Shown here piece after piece: positions 30,703-40,861 of a DNA stretch of 61,004 nucleotides; position 1 is the stretch's first letter, and the number at the start of each line of letters is the position of its first letter. Position numbers and translations under genes: made by a program. The notes beneath the pieces are model-generated. The model saw only the letters and a list, made by a program, of their open reading frames with translations, searched no databases and had not been told where the DNA came from. Where the stretch lies: assembly GCA_021300495.1 (NCBI GenBank), contig JAJTDK010000003.1, forward strand, positions 1-61,004, written 5' to 3'. Source of the stretch: Limnohabitans sp. (GTDB lineage: Bacteria > Pseudomonadota > Gammaproteobacteria > Burkholderiales > Burkholderiaceae_C).

Positions 30703-31710
30703 ATGAGCGACGCACACGCCCCCCTTGAAACACTGCCGCGCAGTTTGAAAATTTTGCTAGGGACTGCGTTCTTGGCACTGGCGGCCTTTCCCTTTGTCGG
30801 CACTGACTATTACCTGCAAATGGTCACCCGCATGATGATTTTGGCCATCTTTGCCATGAGCCTTGATTTGCTGCAAGGCGTCACGGGCCTTGTCTCATTA
30901 GGACATGCGGCCTACTTTGGTGTGGCTGGCTATGCTTTGGCATTTTTAACGCCGCCCGGAGAGCCTGTGTCTTTGTGGTGGACTCTACCTGCAGCGGTTG
31001 GCGCTTCAGCCTTACTGGCTTTGATCATTGGTTTCTTGGTTGTGCGCACCCACGGCATTTACTTCATCATGGTCACCATGGCCTTTGCACAAATGGTGTT
31101 TTATGCCTTCTTTGACAACAAGGTATTGGGCGGCTCAGACGGCATCTACATCAACTTCAAACCTGAAGCTATTTTATTTGATTTAGAAAACAAAAAGGTT
31201 TTCTATTTCTTCACCTTGGCTCTCATGGTCTTGGTTTATGCGTTTTTACGCCGTCTGCTGTGGAGCCCCTTTGGTCGTGCACTGGCTGGCATTCGTGTCA
31301 ATGAACACCGCATGCGCGCACTGGGGTATGGCACTTTCAATCACAAACTGGCGGCCTTTACGTTGGCTGGCGCACTGGCTGGATTAGCTGGTTTCTTGTG
31401 GGGCGCGCAATCGGGGTATGTCAACCCTGAACTCATGGGTTTTCACATGAGTGCGCATGTCATCATGATGGTCATCCTTGGCGGCATGGGCAATTTTGCA
31501 GGCGCCATTGTGGGCGCTTTCTCGTTCGAGTATTTGCTGCATGTGTTCAAAGACTTGCCCCAAGTGGCTGGCTTTCATTTAGGCAAGCATTGGCAGTTGT
31601 GGATGGGCTTGTTCATTGTGGCGCTGGTGGTACTGGCACCTCGAGGCATCTTGGGCTTGTTTGCCTCGCTGCTCAAAGACAAGTCAGAAAAACAAGGCCC
31701 TCAAACATGA
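30703..31710 (+). CDS. livM: Branched-chain-type ABC transporter permease LivM
   Basis: Second inner-membrane permease, 335 residues. It has the LivM pattern GVTGLVSLGHAAYFGVAGYALAFL near the first helices, and RVNEHRMRALGYGTFNHKLAAFTLAGALAGLAG, the loop thought to contact the ATPase. Its TGA overlaps the livG start codon (ATGA), indicating translational coupling. Confidence 0.94.
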   Translation: MSDAHAPLETLPRSLKILLGTAFLALAAFPFVGTDYYLQMVTRMMILAIFAMSLDLLQGVTGLVSLGHAAYFGVAGYALAFLTPPGEPVSLWWTLPAAVGASALLALIIGFLVVRTHGIYFIMVTMAFAQMVFYAFFDNKVLGGSDGIYINFKPEAILFDLENKKVFYFFTLALMVLVYAFLRRLLWSPFGRALAGIRVNEHRMRALGYGTFNHKLAAFTLAGALAGLAGFLWGAQSGYVNPELMGFHMSAHVIMMVILGGMGNFAGAIVGAFSFEYLLHVFKDLPQVAGFHLGKHWQLWMGLFIVALVVLAPRGILGLFASLLKDKSEKQGPQT

Positions 31711-32486
31711 CGAACGCTCACTCAGCGCACGACTTGCTGTTGCGCGCCAACAAAATTACCAAACAGTTTGGTGGCCTGACTGCCGTGAACGAAGTATCAG
31801 TCGATTTGCGCAAAGGTGAAATTCATGCAGTCATTGGGCCCAATGGCGCGGGCAAATCGACGCTGGCCAATTTACTCACGGGTGACCTGCCACCCACATC
31901 CGGCCATGTGACATTGAACGGTCAAGATATTACCGGTTGGACCCCTGAAAAGATTTCTCGCCATGGCATGGGCAGAAGCTATCAGAAGACCAACATCTTC
32001 AGAAGCTTTAGCGTGTGGGACAACGTTCGTTTGTCGGCCCAGTCGCGCAGCCAACCCATGCCTTTCAATCCATTGGCGTGGCTTCAACAGGCCAGCCACA
32101 TGACCGATGTGAACGAACGTGCAGAGCGTGCCCTTGAATTAGCCGGCCTCCAAAATCGCCGCCAAGCCATGGCAGGCGCAGCCAGTCATGGCGAGCAACG
32201 CCAGTTGGAAATTGCCATGACTTTGGCCACAGAGCCGCAAGTTCTTTTGCTTGACGAGCCCTTGGCTGGCATGGGCTTGGCAGAAGCCGAGAGCATGGTG
32301 CAGTTGCTGCTGCGTTTAAAACCATTGCACGCCATGATGCTGGTTGAGCACGACATGGACGCCGTCTTTGCTTTGGCCGACCAACTGACCGTGATGGTCA
32401 ATGGCCAAGTGATAGCAAGTGGCTTGCCTGCAGATGTGCGCGCCGATCAAAGCGTTCAAGCGGCCTATTTGGGTGAGGATCATTGA
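31707..32486 (+). CDS. livG: ABC transporter ATP-binding protein LivG
   Basis: Cytoplasmic ATPase of 259 residues. Walker A is GPNGAGKS, the signature region is GAASHGEQRQLEIAM, and Walker B is VLLLDEPLAGMG, typical of LivG. The start at 31707 overlaps the livM stop; in-frame upstream starts fall inside livM and were rejected. It energises the LivHM channel together with LivF. Confidence 0.95.
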   Translation: MTNAHSAHDLLLRANKITKQFGGLTAVNEVSVDLRKGEIHAVIGPNGAGKSTLANLLTGDLPPTSGHVTLNGQDITGWTPEKISRHGMGRSYQKTNIFRSFSVWDNVRLSAQSRSQPMPFNPLAWLQQASHMTDVNERAERALELAGLQNRRQAMAGAASHGEQRQLEIAMTLATEPQVLLLDEPLAGMGLAEAESMVQLLLRLKPLHAMMLVEHDMDAVFALADQLTVMVNGQVIASGLPADVRADQSVQAAYLGEDH

Positions 32487-32487
32487 G

Positions 32488-33201
32488 ATGACCGACACAT
32501 TGATTCAAGTGCAAGGCCTCAACAGTTACTACGGGGCCAGCCACATTTTGCGAAGCATTGACTTCGAAGTCAATCGCGGCGAAACCATTGGCCTGATGGG
32601 CCGCAATGGCATGGGCAAAAGCACACTCCTCAAATCCATCATGGGCATTGTCACTCCCCAATCGGGTCATGTGCACATCAAAGGCCAGCGCATGAATGGC
32701 CGCGATATTTTTGAAGTCGCGCAACTGGGCATTGCGTATGTTCCCGAAGGTCGGGGTATTTTTGGCAACCTGAGTGTGGTTGAGAATTTAAAAATGGCGG
32801 CACGCCCTGGCACTCAAGGTCAAAACGATTGGACGTACGAGCGTGTGCTTGAAACTTTTCCGCGTCTGAAAGAACGACTGGGTCATGGTGGACAGCAGCT
32901 TTCTGGTGGCGAGCAACAGATGCTGACCATCGGCCGTGCCTTGATGACCAACCCCGATGTGCTTATTTTGGATGAAGCCACAGAAGGATTAGCGCCCCTG
33001 ATTGCCAGAGAGATTTGGCGCATCTGCAGTGTCATCAAAGAAAGCGGCATCAGCAGCATCATTGTTGATAAAAACTGGAAGCACGTCACCAAAATTACCG
33101 ATCGCAATGTCATTCTGGTCAAAGGTGAAGTCGTTTTTGAGGGCAGCTCTGAGTTGCTGCAATCTCAGCCTGAAATCATGGCGCAACATTTGGGTGTTTA
33201 A
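32488..33201 (+). CDS. livF: ABC transporter ATP-binding protein LivF
   Basis: Second ATPase, 237 residues from ATG 32488, which lies one base after the livG stop. Walker A is GRNGMGKS, the signature is LSGGEQQMLTIGRAL, and Walker B is VLILDEATEGLAP. It completes a five-gene Liv-type importer. The ligand may be an amino acid, but the location among CoA-ester catabolic genes makes an aromatic or short organic acid also plausible. Confidence 0.95.
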   Translation: MTDTLIQVQGLNSYYGASHILRSIDFEVNRGETIGLMGRNGMGKSTLLKSIMGIVTPQSGHVHIKGQRMNGRDIFEVAQLGIAYVPEGRGIFGNLSVVENLKMAARPGTQGQNDWTYERVLETFPRLKERLGHGGQQLSGGEQQMLTIGRALMTNPDVLILDEATEGLAPLIAREIWRICSVIKESGISSIIVDKNWKHVTKITDRNVILVKGEVVFEGSSELLQSQPEIMAQHLGV

Positions 33202-33206
33202 TCAAA

Positions 33207-34079
33207 ATGGCCAATGACTCCACCTTGAAAGGCGTGCGCATTGTCAGTTTGGCGCTGAACTTACCCGGGCCAGCCGCATTGATGCGCTTGGCACAAATGG
33301 GCGCCACCTGTACCAAGATCAATCCGCCTCCAGGCGATCCCATGGCGCACTACACGCCAGGCTTCTATGAAGTTTTGCACAAAGGCATGAAGCAAATCCA
33401 ATGTGATTTGAAAGAAGCCAAAGGGCAACACGCTCTGCATCAGCTGCTTGCCAAAACCGATGTGCTGCTCACCTCGTTCAGGCCCTCTGCCTTGAACAAA
33501 CTGGGCTTGAGCTGGAAGACATTGCACAAACAATATCCCAAGCTCAGTTGCATCACCGTGGTCGGAGCCCCTGGCCCTTTGGCTGAAATTCCAGGGCACG
33601 ATTTAACCTACCAAGCCGAAGTCAACTTGGTGCCTGGCATGACATTGCCCGCCAGTTTGTTTGCCGACATGGGCGGCGCGTTGATGGCCAGCGAAGCCGT
33701 TTTAAAAGCCGTCTTAAAGCAACGCAGTTCGGGTCAAGGCAACTTCCACGAAGTGGCGCTGAGTGACGCAGCCGCTTGGTTGGCCCTGCCAAGACAATGG
33801 GGCATGACCTTGCCTAAAGGTGCAGTGGGCGGTGCGCACGCTGGTTACAACATGTACGCATGCAAAAACGGCCGCGTGGCTGTGGCGGCATTAGAGCCGC
33901 ATTTTGCAAAGTCATTGTGCGAAGCCGCAGGCATTTTGGTTAAACACAATAAGACCTTGTATGCCAAGTCAACGCACGATGCCATTGCAAGCTTTTTAGC
34001 CAGCAAAACAAGACTGCAATTGGACAAATTGGCAGTAGACAAAGACATCCCCTTGATGACTTTGCCCAAAGCCCTCTAA
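33207..34079 (+). CDS. CaiB/BaiF-type CoA-transferase, short form
   Basis: Class III CoA-transferase or acyl-CoA racemase of 290 residues. N-terminal features match (GVRIVSLALNLPGPAALMRLAQMGATCTKINPPPGDPM), and the catalytic aspartate appears to be Asp154 in SLFADMGGALMA. The usual family length is about 380-400 residues, so the C-terminal part is reduced; alpha-methylacyl-CoA-racemase-like members can be shorter. It lies five bases after livF, as the last gene of the importer operon, and may activate the imported substrate. Confidence 0.82.
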   Translation: MANDSTLKGVRIVSLALNLPGPAALMRLAQMGATCTKINPPPGDPMAHYTPGFYEVLHKGMKQIQCDLKEAKGQHALHQLLAKTDVLLTSFRPSALNKLGLSWKTLHKQYPKLSCITVVGAPGPLAEIPGHDLTYQAEVNLVPGMTLPASLFADMGGALMASEAVLKAVLKQRSSGQGNFHEVALSDAAAWLALPRQWGMTLPKGAVGGAHAGYNMYACKNGRVAVAALEPHFAKSLCEAAGILVKHNKTLYAKSTHDAIASFLASKTRLQLDKLAVDKDIPLMTLPKAL

Positions 34080-34097
34080 TTGAACTTGACCAAAGAC

Positions 34098-37000
34098 TCA
34101 GTGATTTAACTGCGTCCAAGCCTTGTCAAGCCGCTTCACACTCACAGGTTGTGGCGTACGCAATTCTTGTGCAAAGAAACTCACGCGAAGTTCTTCAAGC
34201 AGCCATCTAAACTCAAGCATGCGGTCGTCCACCGCGCCTTTGCGCTCGGCCACCAAGCGCCAATAGCGCTGCTCTTGTGGTTTGAGCTCCAACAACTTAG
34301 CGGCATCTCGCGCAGGGTCGGCACGCCACTTTTCCAAGCGCAACACAATGGCCTTCAAGTAACGGACATAGTGCTGCAACTGCGTCCAAGGTGATAGTGC
34401 CAAGAATCGTTTGGGCACCAAGCGTTGCAACTGCTGGGCACAATCTGCTGTGGCCTCGGGTGCATTCTTGGTGTCTTTGATTTTGCGCGTGGCCGCAGCA
34501 AATTCAATCAGAATGACACCCGCCAAGCGGGCCACCTCATTCGCAATCAGGGTCAAGCGCCCTCGCCCTTCGTCAATCCGCTTCTTAAAGCTGAGCTCAT
34601 CGGATGGCAAAGGGTCCATGAGGAAGGCGCGGTCCAAGGCCACTTCGATGATCTGTTGTCGCAATTCATCTGCGGTACCCAAGGGCATGTAGGCCACTGC
34701 CATTTTTTGCAAATCAGGAATGTTCTTTTCCAAATACTTCAAGGCATCTTTGATTTGCAAAGCAAACAAACGGCGCAAGCCTTCACGGTGTTTTTGAGTT
34801 GCCACTTCGAGCTCGTCAAACACCTCAATTTGCACCGCATCGTTCAGGTCTACCAAGGCTGGAAAACCAATCAAGCTTTGCCCGCCTTTGTTGATTTCCA
34901 TGAGCTCTGGCAAATCACCAAAGGTCCATGCGGTGTACCGCTGCTGGGCAATGGCCGGCTTCTGACCGGACTTGGCCCCTGAGGAAGATGAACCTGCCTT
35001 GGTTTTAGTTGTTGAGACAGTGGCCCCATCTTGCGAAGCGTGTTGATCCTTGGCATCAGTTGCCTGTAGCGCGGCACTGCCAGTTGATTGCACTCTGAGC
35101 TGAGCCAGCGCTTGAAAAGCGCCGCGTGCTTGCGAGCCCCAATCGGCTTTGAGGGCACCTAAATTGCGACCCATGCCCAGTTGTCGGCCATGTTCGTCGA
35201 CCACACACAAGTTCATGAACAAGTGCGGGCTGAGCATGTCTAATTTAAAGTCTGCGCGCTTGACATCTAGGCTGGTGATATCGCGGACCTTCTTCAAAAG
35301 GACGTCGGTCAGTGAGCCTGTTCCAAAAATTTCTGGCACACCCAATGTCTCGGCCAACTTGGCAGCAGAATCTGGCAAGGGCACAAATCGGGTACGTGGC
35401 TTTTGGGGCAAGCTTTTAAGCAATGCGTGAATTTTGTCCTTTAGCAAACCTGGCACCAACCACTCACAACGCTCTTCGCTCACTTGATTCAATACAAACA
35501 AAGGCACCGTGACCGTGACGCCATCGCGGGAATCGCCAGGTTGATGCAGGTAGGTGGCAGTGCAATCGGTGCCCCCTAAGCGAATTGTTTTTGGAAATGC
35601 CTGGGTGGTAATGCCCGCCGCTTCGTGGCGCATCAATTCTTCACGGCTTAGAACCAGCAAACTGGGCTGACGCTTCACTTCATTTTTATACCAAGCTTCC
35701 AACAAACGGCCAGAGCAGACATCGGCTGGAATTTGTTGGTCGTAAAACGCGTAGATCAGCTCATCGTCTACCAACACGTCTTGCCTGCGGGATTTGTGTT
35801 CCAGCTCTTCCACTTTGGCAATCATTTTGTGATTGGCGTCCAAGAAGGTCAGGTTGGTTTCCCATTGCCCTTGAACCAAAGCTTCGCGAATGAAAATTTC
35901 GCGGGCCGTTTGCGGATCAACTTTGCCAAATGGCACACGCCTGCCGCTGTAAACCACCAAGCCATACAGTGTGGCGCGCTCAAGCGCAATCACTTCACCC
36001 GACTTCTTTTCCCAATGCGGATCTAAAAGTTGCTTGCGCAACAAATGAGCACCGACTTGTTCCAACCATGCGGGCTCAATGTTGGCAATACCACGGCCAA
36101 ACAAACGTGTGGTCTCTACCAACTCAGACACCACCGTCCAGCGGCCTGGCTTCTTGGACAAGTGTGCGCCCGGATGGCGGTAAAACTTGATACCCCGTGC
36201 GCCTAAATAAACGTCTTCATCGTCTTGCTTACAACCCACATTGCCTAGCAAACCGGCCATCATTGACATGTGAATTTGCTCGTAGCTTGCAGGCTTGGCG
36301 TTCAATTGCCAACGGTGCTCCGCCACAGTGGTGTGCAGTTGTGTATGCGTATCGCGCCATTCACGCACACGCCGAATGTTGACAAAGTTTTGACGCAACA
36401 ACTGCTCATATTGGCGATTGCTTAACTTGTGCTCTGACCCGGCAGGCGATTTGCCGCCGCGTGCATCAGCCAACCATTTCCACAATTTCAAATAACCTGT
36501 GAATTCACTTTTCTCGTCGTCAAACTTCACATGCGCCTGATCGGCTTGCGACTGCGCCTCTAAAGGTCGGTCACGGACATCTTGCACCGACAAAGCACTG
36601 GCAATGACCAAGACTTCGTCTAAAGCTTGCCTGTCGCGCGCTTCCAAAATCATGCGGCCTACGCGAGGGTCCAAGGGTAACTTGGCTAATTCAGCACCAG
36701 TGTGCGTCAGTTCGTTGGCATCTGTAACGGCACCCAGTTCAGCCAGCAATTGGTATCCATCGGTGATGGCGCGTTTGGAGGGTGCTTCAATGAACGGAAA
36801 GTCATCGACCACACCTAAGTGCAATGACTTCATGCGCAAAATCACACCCGCCAAGGAGGACCGCAAAATTTCTGGGTCGGTAAAGCGGGGCCTGCCGTTG
36901 AAATCTTTTTCTTCGTAGAGGCGAATGCAAATGCCGTTGGCCACACGACCGCACCGCCCTGCGCGCTGATTGGCCGCAGCTTGGCTGATGGGCTCCACCA

Positions 37001-38012
37001 TGAGCTGCTCTACCTTGCTGCGCAGGCTATAGCGTTTGACGCGGGCGGTACCCACATCAATCACATACCGAATGCCTGGCACTGTGAGTGAAGTTTCTGC
37101 CACGTTGGTGGCCAGCACAATGCGCCGACCTGAATGTGCATCGAACACCCGCTCTTGATCGGCTTGCGACAAGCGCGAAAACAAGGGCAGTACTTCGGCA
37201 CCCCGTGTGACGGCGTTGTGTGACAAGTGTTTGCGCAAATGGTCAGCTGCTTCTCGAATTTCACGCTCGCCTGGCAAGAAGACCAAAATGTCACCGGCGG
37301 CATTGCCTGTCCAAAGTTCGTCGACAGCCTCGGCAATGGCATCGTTCAAGTCGTGCTCACGTGTCTCTTCAAACGGACGCCACCGCATCTCAACCGGAAA
37401 GGTTCTGCCAGAAACCATGATCACTGGCGCAGGCCCCTTGCTAGAAGCAAAGTGCTGCGCAAAACGATCGGCATCGATGGTGGCCGAAGTGACCACCACT
37501 TTGAGGTCAGGTCGGCGCGGCAAGATTTGACGCAAGTAGCCCAGCAAGAAGTCAATGTTCAGACTTCGCTCGTGAGCTTCGTCAATGATGAGGGTGTCGT
37601 AAGCTTCAAGGAGAGGGTCGTTTTGTGTTTCGGCCAACAAAATACCGTCAGTCATGAGCTTGACCGAGGCATCCTTTGACAGGCGGTCTTGAAATCGAAT
37701 TTTGTAGCCCACCACATCGCCCAAGGGAGTTTTAAGTTCCTCGGCAATGCGCTTGGCTACGCTGCTGGCCGCAATGCGCCTAGGCTGTGTATGGCCGATC
37801 CACTTGCCCCGCTGGCCCGCTGCGGCATTGAGCCTGCCGCGGCCAAGGGCCAAAGCAATCTTGGGCAACTGTGTGGTTTTGCCTGATCCCGTCTCGCCGC
37901 AGACGATGATGACCTGGTGATCCGCCATGGCCTGAGCGATTTCGTCGCGCTTTGCAGACACCGGCAAAGACTCGGGAAACTCGATTTTCAAGGGGGTAGC
38001 GGACAATGGCAA
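34098..38012 (-). CDS. hrpA: ATP-dependent RNA helicase HrpA (DEAH box)
   Basis: Large 1304-residue helicase acting on RNA, in E. coli linked to mRNA processing and rescue of stalled ribosomes. The order of motifs is complete: Walker A GETGSGKTTQLPK, DEAH in IIDEAHERS, SAT in VVTSATIDADRF, and QRAGRCGRV (motif VI), followed by HA2, OB-fold and the long HrpA-specific C-terminal domain. A low-complexity Ser/Thr/Lys segment lies near residues 1000-1030. It is convergent with the CoA-transferase (18 bases) and divergent from argA (78 bases). Confidence 0.96.
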   Translation of the reverse strand: MPLSATPLKIEFPESLPVSAKRDEIAQAMADHQVIIVCGETGSGKTTQLPKIALALGRGRLNAAAGQRGKWIGHTQPRRIAASSVAKRIAEELKTPLGDVVGYKIRFQDRLSKDASVKLMTDGILLAETQNDPLLEAYDTLIIDEAHERSLNIDFLLGYLRQILPRRPDLKVVVTSATIDADRFAQHFASSKGPAPVIMVSGRTFPVEMRWRPFEETREHDLNDAIAEAVDELWTGNAAGDILVFLPGEREIREAADHLRKHLSHNAVTRGAEVLPLFSRLSQADQERVFDAHSGRRIVLATNVAETSLTVPGIRYVIDVGTARVKRYSLRSKVEQLMVEPISQAAANQRAGRCGRVANGICIRLYEEKDFNGRPRFTDPEILRSSLAGVILRMKSLHLGVVDDFPFIEAPSKRAITDGYQLLAELGAVTDANELTHTGAELAKLPLDPRVGRMILEARDRQALDEVLVIASALSVQDVRDRPLEAQSQADQAHVKFDDEKSEFTGYLKLWKWLADARGGKSPAGSEHKLSNRQYEQLLRQNFVNIRRVREWRDTHTQLHTTVAEHRWQLNAKPASYEQIHMSMMAGLLGNVGCKQDDEDVYLGARGIKFYRHPGAHLSKKPGRWTVVSELVETTRLFGRGIANIEPAWLEQVGAHLLRKQLLDPHWEKKSGEVIALERATLYGLVVYSGRRVPFGKVDPQTAREIFIREALVQGQWETNLTFLDANHKMIAKVEELEHKSRRQDVLVDDELIYAFYDQQIPADVCSGRLLEAWYKNEVKRQPSLLVLSREELMRHEAAGITTQAFPKTIRLGGTDCTATYLHQPGDSRDGVTVTVPLFVLNQVSEERCEWLVPGLLKDKIHALLKSLPQKPRTRFVPLPDSAAKLAETLGVPEIFGTGSLTDVLLKKVRDITSLDVKRADFKLDMLSPHLFMNLCVVDEHGRQLGMGRNLGALKADWGSQARGAFQALAQLRVQSTGSAALQATDAKDQHASQDGATVSTTKTKAGSSSSGAKSGQKPAIAQQRYTAWTFGDLPELMEINKGGQSLIGFPALVDLNDAVQIEVFDELEVATQKHREGLRRLFALQIKDALKYLEKNIPDLQKMAVAYMPLGTADELRQQIIEVALDRAFLMDPLPSDELSFKKRIDEGRGRLTLIANEVARLAGVILIEFAAATRKIKDTKNAPEATADCAQQLQRLVPKRFLALSPWTQLQHYVRYLKAIVLRLEKWRADPARDAAKLLELKPQEQRYWRLVAERKGAVDDRMLEFRWLLEELRVSFFAQELRTPQPVSVKRLDKAWTQLNH

Positions 38013-38090
38013 AACTTCTGTAAAAATCAGGGATGGCGTAAGCCTTGAATTATCCGCTTTCTTGGACCCTTTCTAGAGACCCACAAGCTC

Positions 38091-39440
38091 ATGTCTACTG
38101 TCTTTAACTTCACCTTCGTACCTTGGTTTCGCTCGGTGGCACCCTACATCCACATGCACCGTGGCAAAACCTTTGTCGTGGGCATTGCAGGTGAAGCCAT
38201 CGCAGCTGGCAAGCTGCAACACTTGGCCCAAGATTTGGCCTTGATTCAAAGCATGGGCGTGAAGATTGTGTTGGTCCATGGCTTTAGGCCTCAAGTGAAC
38301 GAGCAACTCATGGCCAAAGGCCATGTGCCCAAATACTCGCAAGGCATTCGCATCACCGACGAGGTAGCGCTAGATTGCGCGCAAGAAGCCGCCGGCCAAC
38401 TGCGTTATGAAATTGAAGCAGCCTTTAGCCAAGGCTTGCCCAACACGCCCATGGCAGGTTCTACAGTTCGAGTGATCAGCGGTAATTTTCTAACCGCACG
38501 CCCTGTTGGCATTGTGGATGGCGTAGATTTTCAGCACTCAGGTCTGGTTCGCAAAGTCGACGTCGCTGGCATTACCCAGACCCTCAAAATGGGCGCCATG
38601 GTTTTGCTTTCGCCGTTTGGTTTTTCGCCAACAGGCGAAGCTTTTAATTTGTCGATGGAAGAAGTGGCCACCAGTGTGGCCATTGAACTTCAAGCCGACA
38701 AACTTATTTTCTTGACCGAAATTCCAGGTCTGCGCATTAACCCTCAAGAGCCTGAGTCTGAAGACAATCCGATTGACACTGAGTTGCCTTTGGCTGTTGC
38801 AGAAAGTTTGTTGAAAAAACTGCCGCCAGCACTGACGCCCACCGACATCGGTTTTTATTTACAACATTGCGTGAAGGCTTGCAAGGAAGGCGTTGAACGC
38901 AGTCACATCTTGCCGTTTGCAGTCGATGGCGCCTTGTTGCTAGAAATTTATGTGCACGATGGCATTGGCACCATGGTGATTGATGAAAAACTGGAAGAAC
39001 TCAGAGAAGCCACATCCGACGATGTCGGCGGCATTCTTCAACTCATTGAGCCCTTCGAAAACGATGGCACCTTGGTGAAGCGAAATCGAACAGAAATTGA
39101 ACGCGATGTTGACCACTACACCATCATTGAGCACGACGGGGTGATCTTCGCCTGTGCTGCGCTGTATCCGTATGCCGAAGCCAAGACCGCCGAAATGGCG
39201 GCCCTTACGGTATCGCCCCAATCGCAGGGTCAGGGTGATGGCGAAAAAATATTGAAACGCGTCGAACAAAGGGCTCGCGCCATGGGCTTAGACAGTATTT
39301 TTGTCCTCACCACTCGCACCATGCATTGGTTCATCAAGCGCGGATTTGTTCAAATGGACCCCGACTGGTTGCCTGAGGGCCGCAAGCGCAAATACAACTG
39401 GGACAGACGCAGCCAAGTGCTGGTTAAAAAACTCAGCTAA
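38091..39440 (+). CDS. argA: N-acetylglutamate synthase
   Basis: First committed step of arginine synthesis (glutamate + acetyl-CoA). The 449-residue protein joins an amino-acid-kinase domain (about 1-285, with VLVHGFRPQVNEQL) to a C-terminal GNAT acetyltransferase domain (about 305-449, with AALTVSPQSQGQGDGEKIL). This is the bacterial two-domain ArgA, probably feedback-inhibited by arginine through the kinase-like domain. Its last eight bases overlap the convergent dsbB stop end. Confidence 0.95.
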   Translation: MSTVFNFTFVPWFRSVAPYIHMHRGKTFVVGIAGEAIAAGKLQHLAQDLALIQSMGVKIVLVHGFRPQVNEQLMAKGHVPKYSQGIRITDEVALDCAQEAAGQLRYEIEAAFSQGLPNTPMAGSTVRVISGNFLTARPVGIVDGVDFQHSGLVRKVDVAGITQTLKMGAMVLLSPFGFSPTGEAFNLSMEEVATSVAIELQADKLIFLTEIPGLRINPQEPESEDNPIDTELPLAVAESLLKKLPPALTPTDIGFYLQHCVKACKEGVERSHILPFAVDGALLLEIYVHDGIGTMVIDEKLEELREATSDDVGGILQLIEPFENDGTLVKRNRTEIERDVDHYTIIEHDGVIFACAALYPYAEAKTAEMAALTVSPQSQGQGDGEKILKRVEQRARAMGLDSIFVLTTRTMHWFIKRGFVQMDPDWLPEGRKRKYNWDRRSQVLVKKLS

Positions 39441-39966
39441 GGGGTTCTAGGGCTACTAGGTTGGAGTTCGTTCTAAACAAGCCGTCACGCAGTCGCAGAA
39501 AGATCATCAGAAAAAAGATGCTCATGAAAACGGCAAACGACCAATTGGCAATAGAGCCGCCTAGAAATGTCCAATCGATTTTGGTGCAATCGCCACTGCC
39601 CTTGAAAATCATGGGAATGGCTCGCTGAAGCGGGAAGTTTTCAATCATGCCGTAAAAATCGCGGCCGCAAGACACCACCTCGGGTGGGTACCACTGAAGC
39701 CAAGACTGACGCGCAGCCACGAAGGCGCCAAAACCCGAAGTGATTGCAATGAGCCATGTCATGGCAAATGTGCGCACGGGCGCATTTGAGCTGATGCCCA
39801 AAAGACACCACACAATGACACCGATCAGGGCGTAGCGCTGAACAATGCACATGGGGCAAGGCTCTAAGCCCAAATGGTTTTGCAAATAAACAATGCCAAA
39901 TGCCAACATGGCCAAGCACCCTGCAGCAAGCAGGGCAAGCCAACGCGGCGTCGATAAATTTTTCAA
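39433..39966 (-). CDS. dsbB: Disulfide bond formation protein B
   Basis: Inner-membrane protein of 177 residues with four helices that re-oxidises periplasmic DsbA and passes electrons to quinone. Both redox pairs are present: Cys37-Cys40 in EPCPMC, and Cys100 with Cys127 in the second periplasmic loop. It follows fpr by three bases on the same strand. No dsbA is nearby. Confidence 0.94.
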   Translation of the reverse strand: MKNLSTPRWLALLAAGCLAMLAFGIVYLQNHLGLEPCPMCIVQRYALIGVIVWCLLGISSNAPVRTFAMTWLIAITSGFGAFVAARQSWLQWYPPEVVSCGRDFYGMIENFPLQRAIPMIFKGSGDCTKIDWTFLGGSIANWSFAVFMSIFFLMIFLRLRDGLFRTNSNLVALEPLS

Positions 39967-39969
39967 GAA

Positions 39970-40767
39970 TTAGCTTTCGACAAAAGCACGTTCTATCACG
40001 AACTGACCAGGAATACTGGTATTGCCTTCTACAAAGCCGCGTTTTTCACACAATGCTTTGAGGTCGCGCAACATTTCAGGGCTGCCACAAATCATGACCC
40101 GATCTTCTGCGGGGTTTAAAGCAGGAATGCCGAGGTCTGAACTGATGGTGCCGTTTTCAAGCAACTCTGTCACGCGGCCTTGGTGCTCAAAAGCTTCACG
40201 CGTGACGGTGGGGTAGTACAACAGTTGCTTGCTGACCATCTCGCCTAAAAACTCATTTTGCGGCAACTCTTTGGTAATGTAGTCGTGGTAGGCCAACTCT
40301 TTCACTTCTCGTACACCATGTAACAAGACCACTTGTTCAAATCGCTCGTAGGTTTCGGGGTCGCGAATGATGCTCATATACGGGGCCAGGCCCGTGCCAG
40401 TGCCAATCAGGTACAAACGTTTTGCGGGCGTGAGGTAATCAATGAGCAATGTGCCTGTAGGTTTGCGTCCGACCACAATGGTGTCGCCCACTTGAATGTG
40501 TTGCAATTTAGAAGTTAAGGGCCCGTCTTGAACTTTGATGCTCAAAAATTCAAGGTGCTCTTCATAATTGGCACTGGCAATGCTGTAGGCACGGAGCAAG
40601 GGTTTGCCGTTGTCACCCCGAAGGCCAATCATGGTGAAATGGCCATTGGAAAAGCGAAGTGCCTGATCTCGTGTGGTGGTGAAACTGAACAGCCGATCGG
40701 TCCAATGGTGAACACTCAGGACTTTTTCTTCTAAAAATGCACTCATAAAACTTAGGGAATTAAACAA
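39970..40767 (-). CDS. fpr: Ferredoxin/flavodoxin-NADP reductase
   Basis: FAD enzyme of 265 residues that exchanges electrons between NADPH and ferredoxin or flavodoxin. The FAD motif RAYSIASA, the NADP-binding GTGTGLAPYMSII and the C-terminal VERAFVES match the bacterial Fpr family. It is the first gene of an fpr-dsbB pair and is divergent from yggX. In E. coli both fpr and yggX respond to oxidative stress through SoxS; no soxbox was identified here. Confidence 0.94.
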   Translation of the reverse strand: MFNSLSFMSAFLEEKVLSVHHWTDRLFSFTTTRDQALRFSNGHFTMIGLRGDNGKPLLRAYSIASANYEEHLEFLSIKVQDGPLTSKLQHIQVGDTIVVGRKPTGTLLIDYLTPAKRLYLIGTGTGLAPYMSIIRDPETYERFEQVVLLHGVREVKELAYHDYITKELPQNEFLGEMVSKQLLYYPTVTREAFEHQGRVTELLENGTISSDLGIPALNPAEDRVMICGSPEMLRDLKALCEKRGFVEGNTSIPGQFVIERAFVES

Positions 40768-40793
40768 AACAAGCCATTTTCAGGCTTATTTGC

Positions 40794-40822
40794 TTGTAAT
40801 GGAAATACAATAATTTTATATC
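40794..40822 (+). promoter_or_regulatory. Candidate promoter for yggX
   Basis: TTGTAA (40794-40799) and TATATC (40817-40822) have a 17-base spacing and would start transcription about 30 bases before yggX. The -10 match is moderate. Confidence 0.35.
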
Positions 40823-40861
40823 CCTATACGCAACTCATCTTAAGAAATATCAAGGAACATC

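Noticed and set aside
34425-34982. 185-codon plus-strand frame inside hrpA
   Set aside because: Shadow of hrpA; composition follows the codon pattern of the opposite strand.
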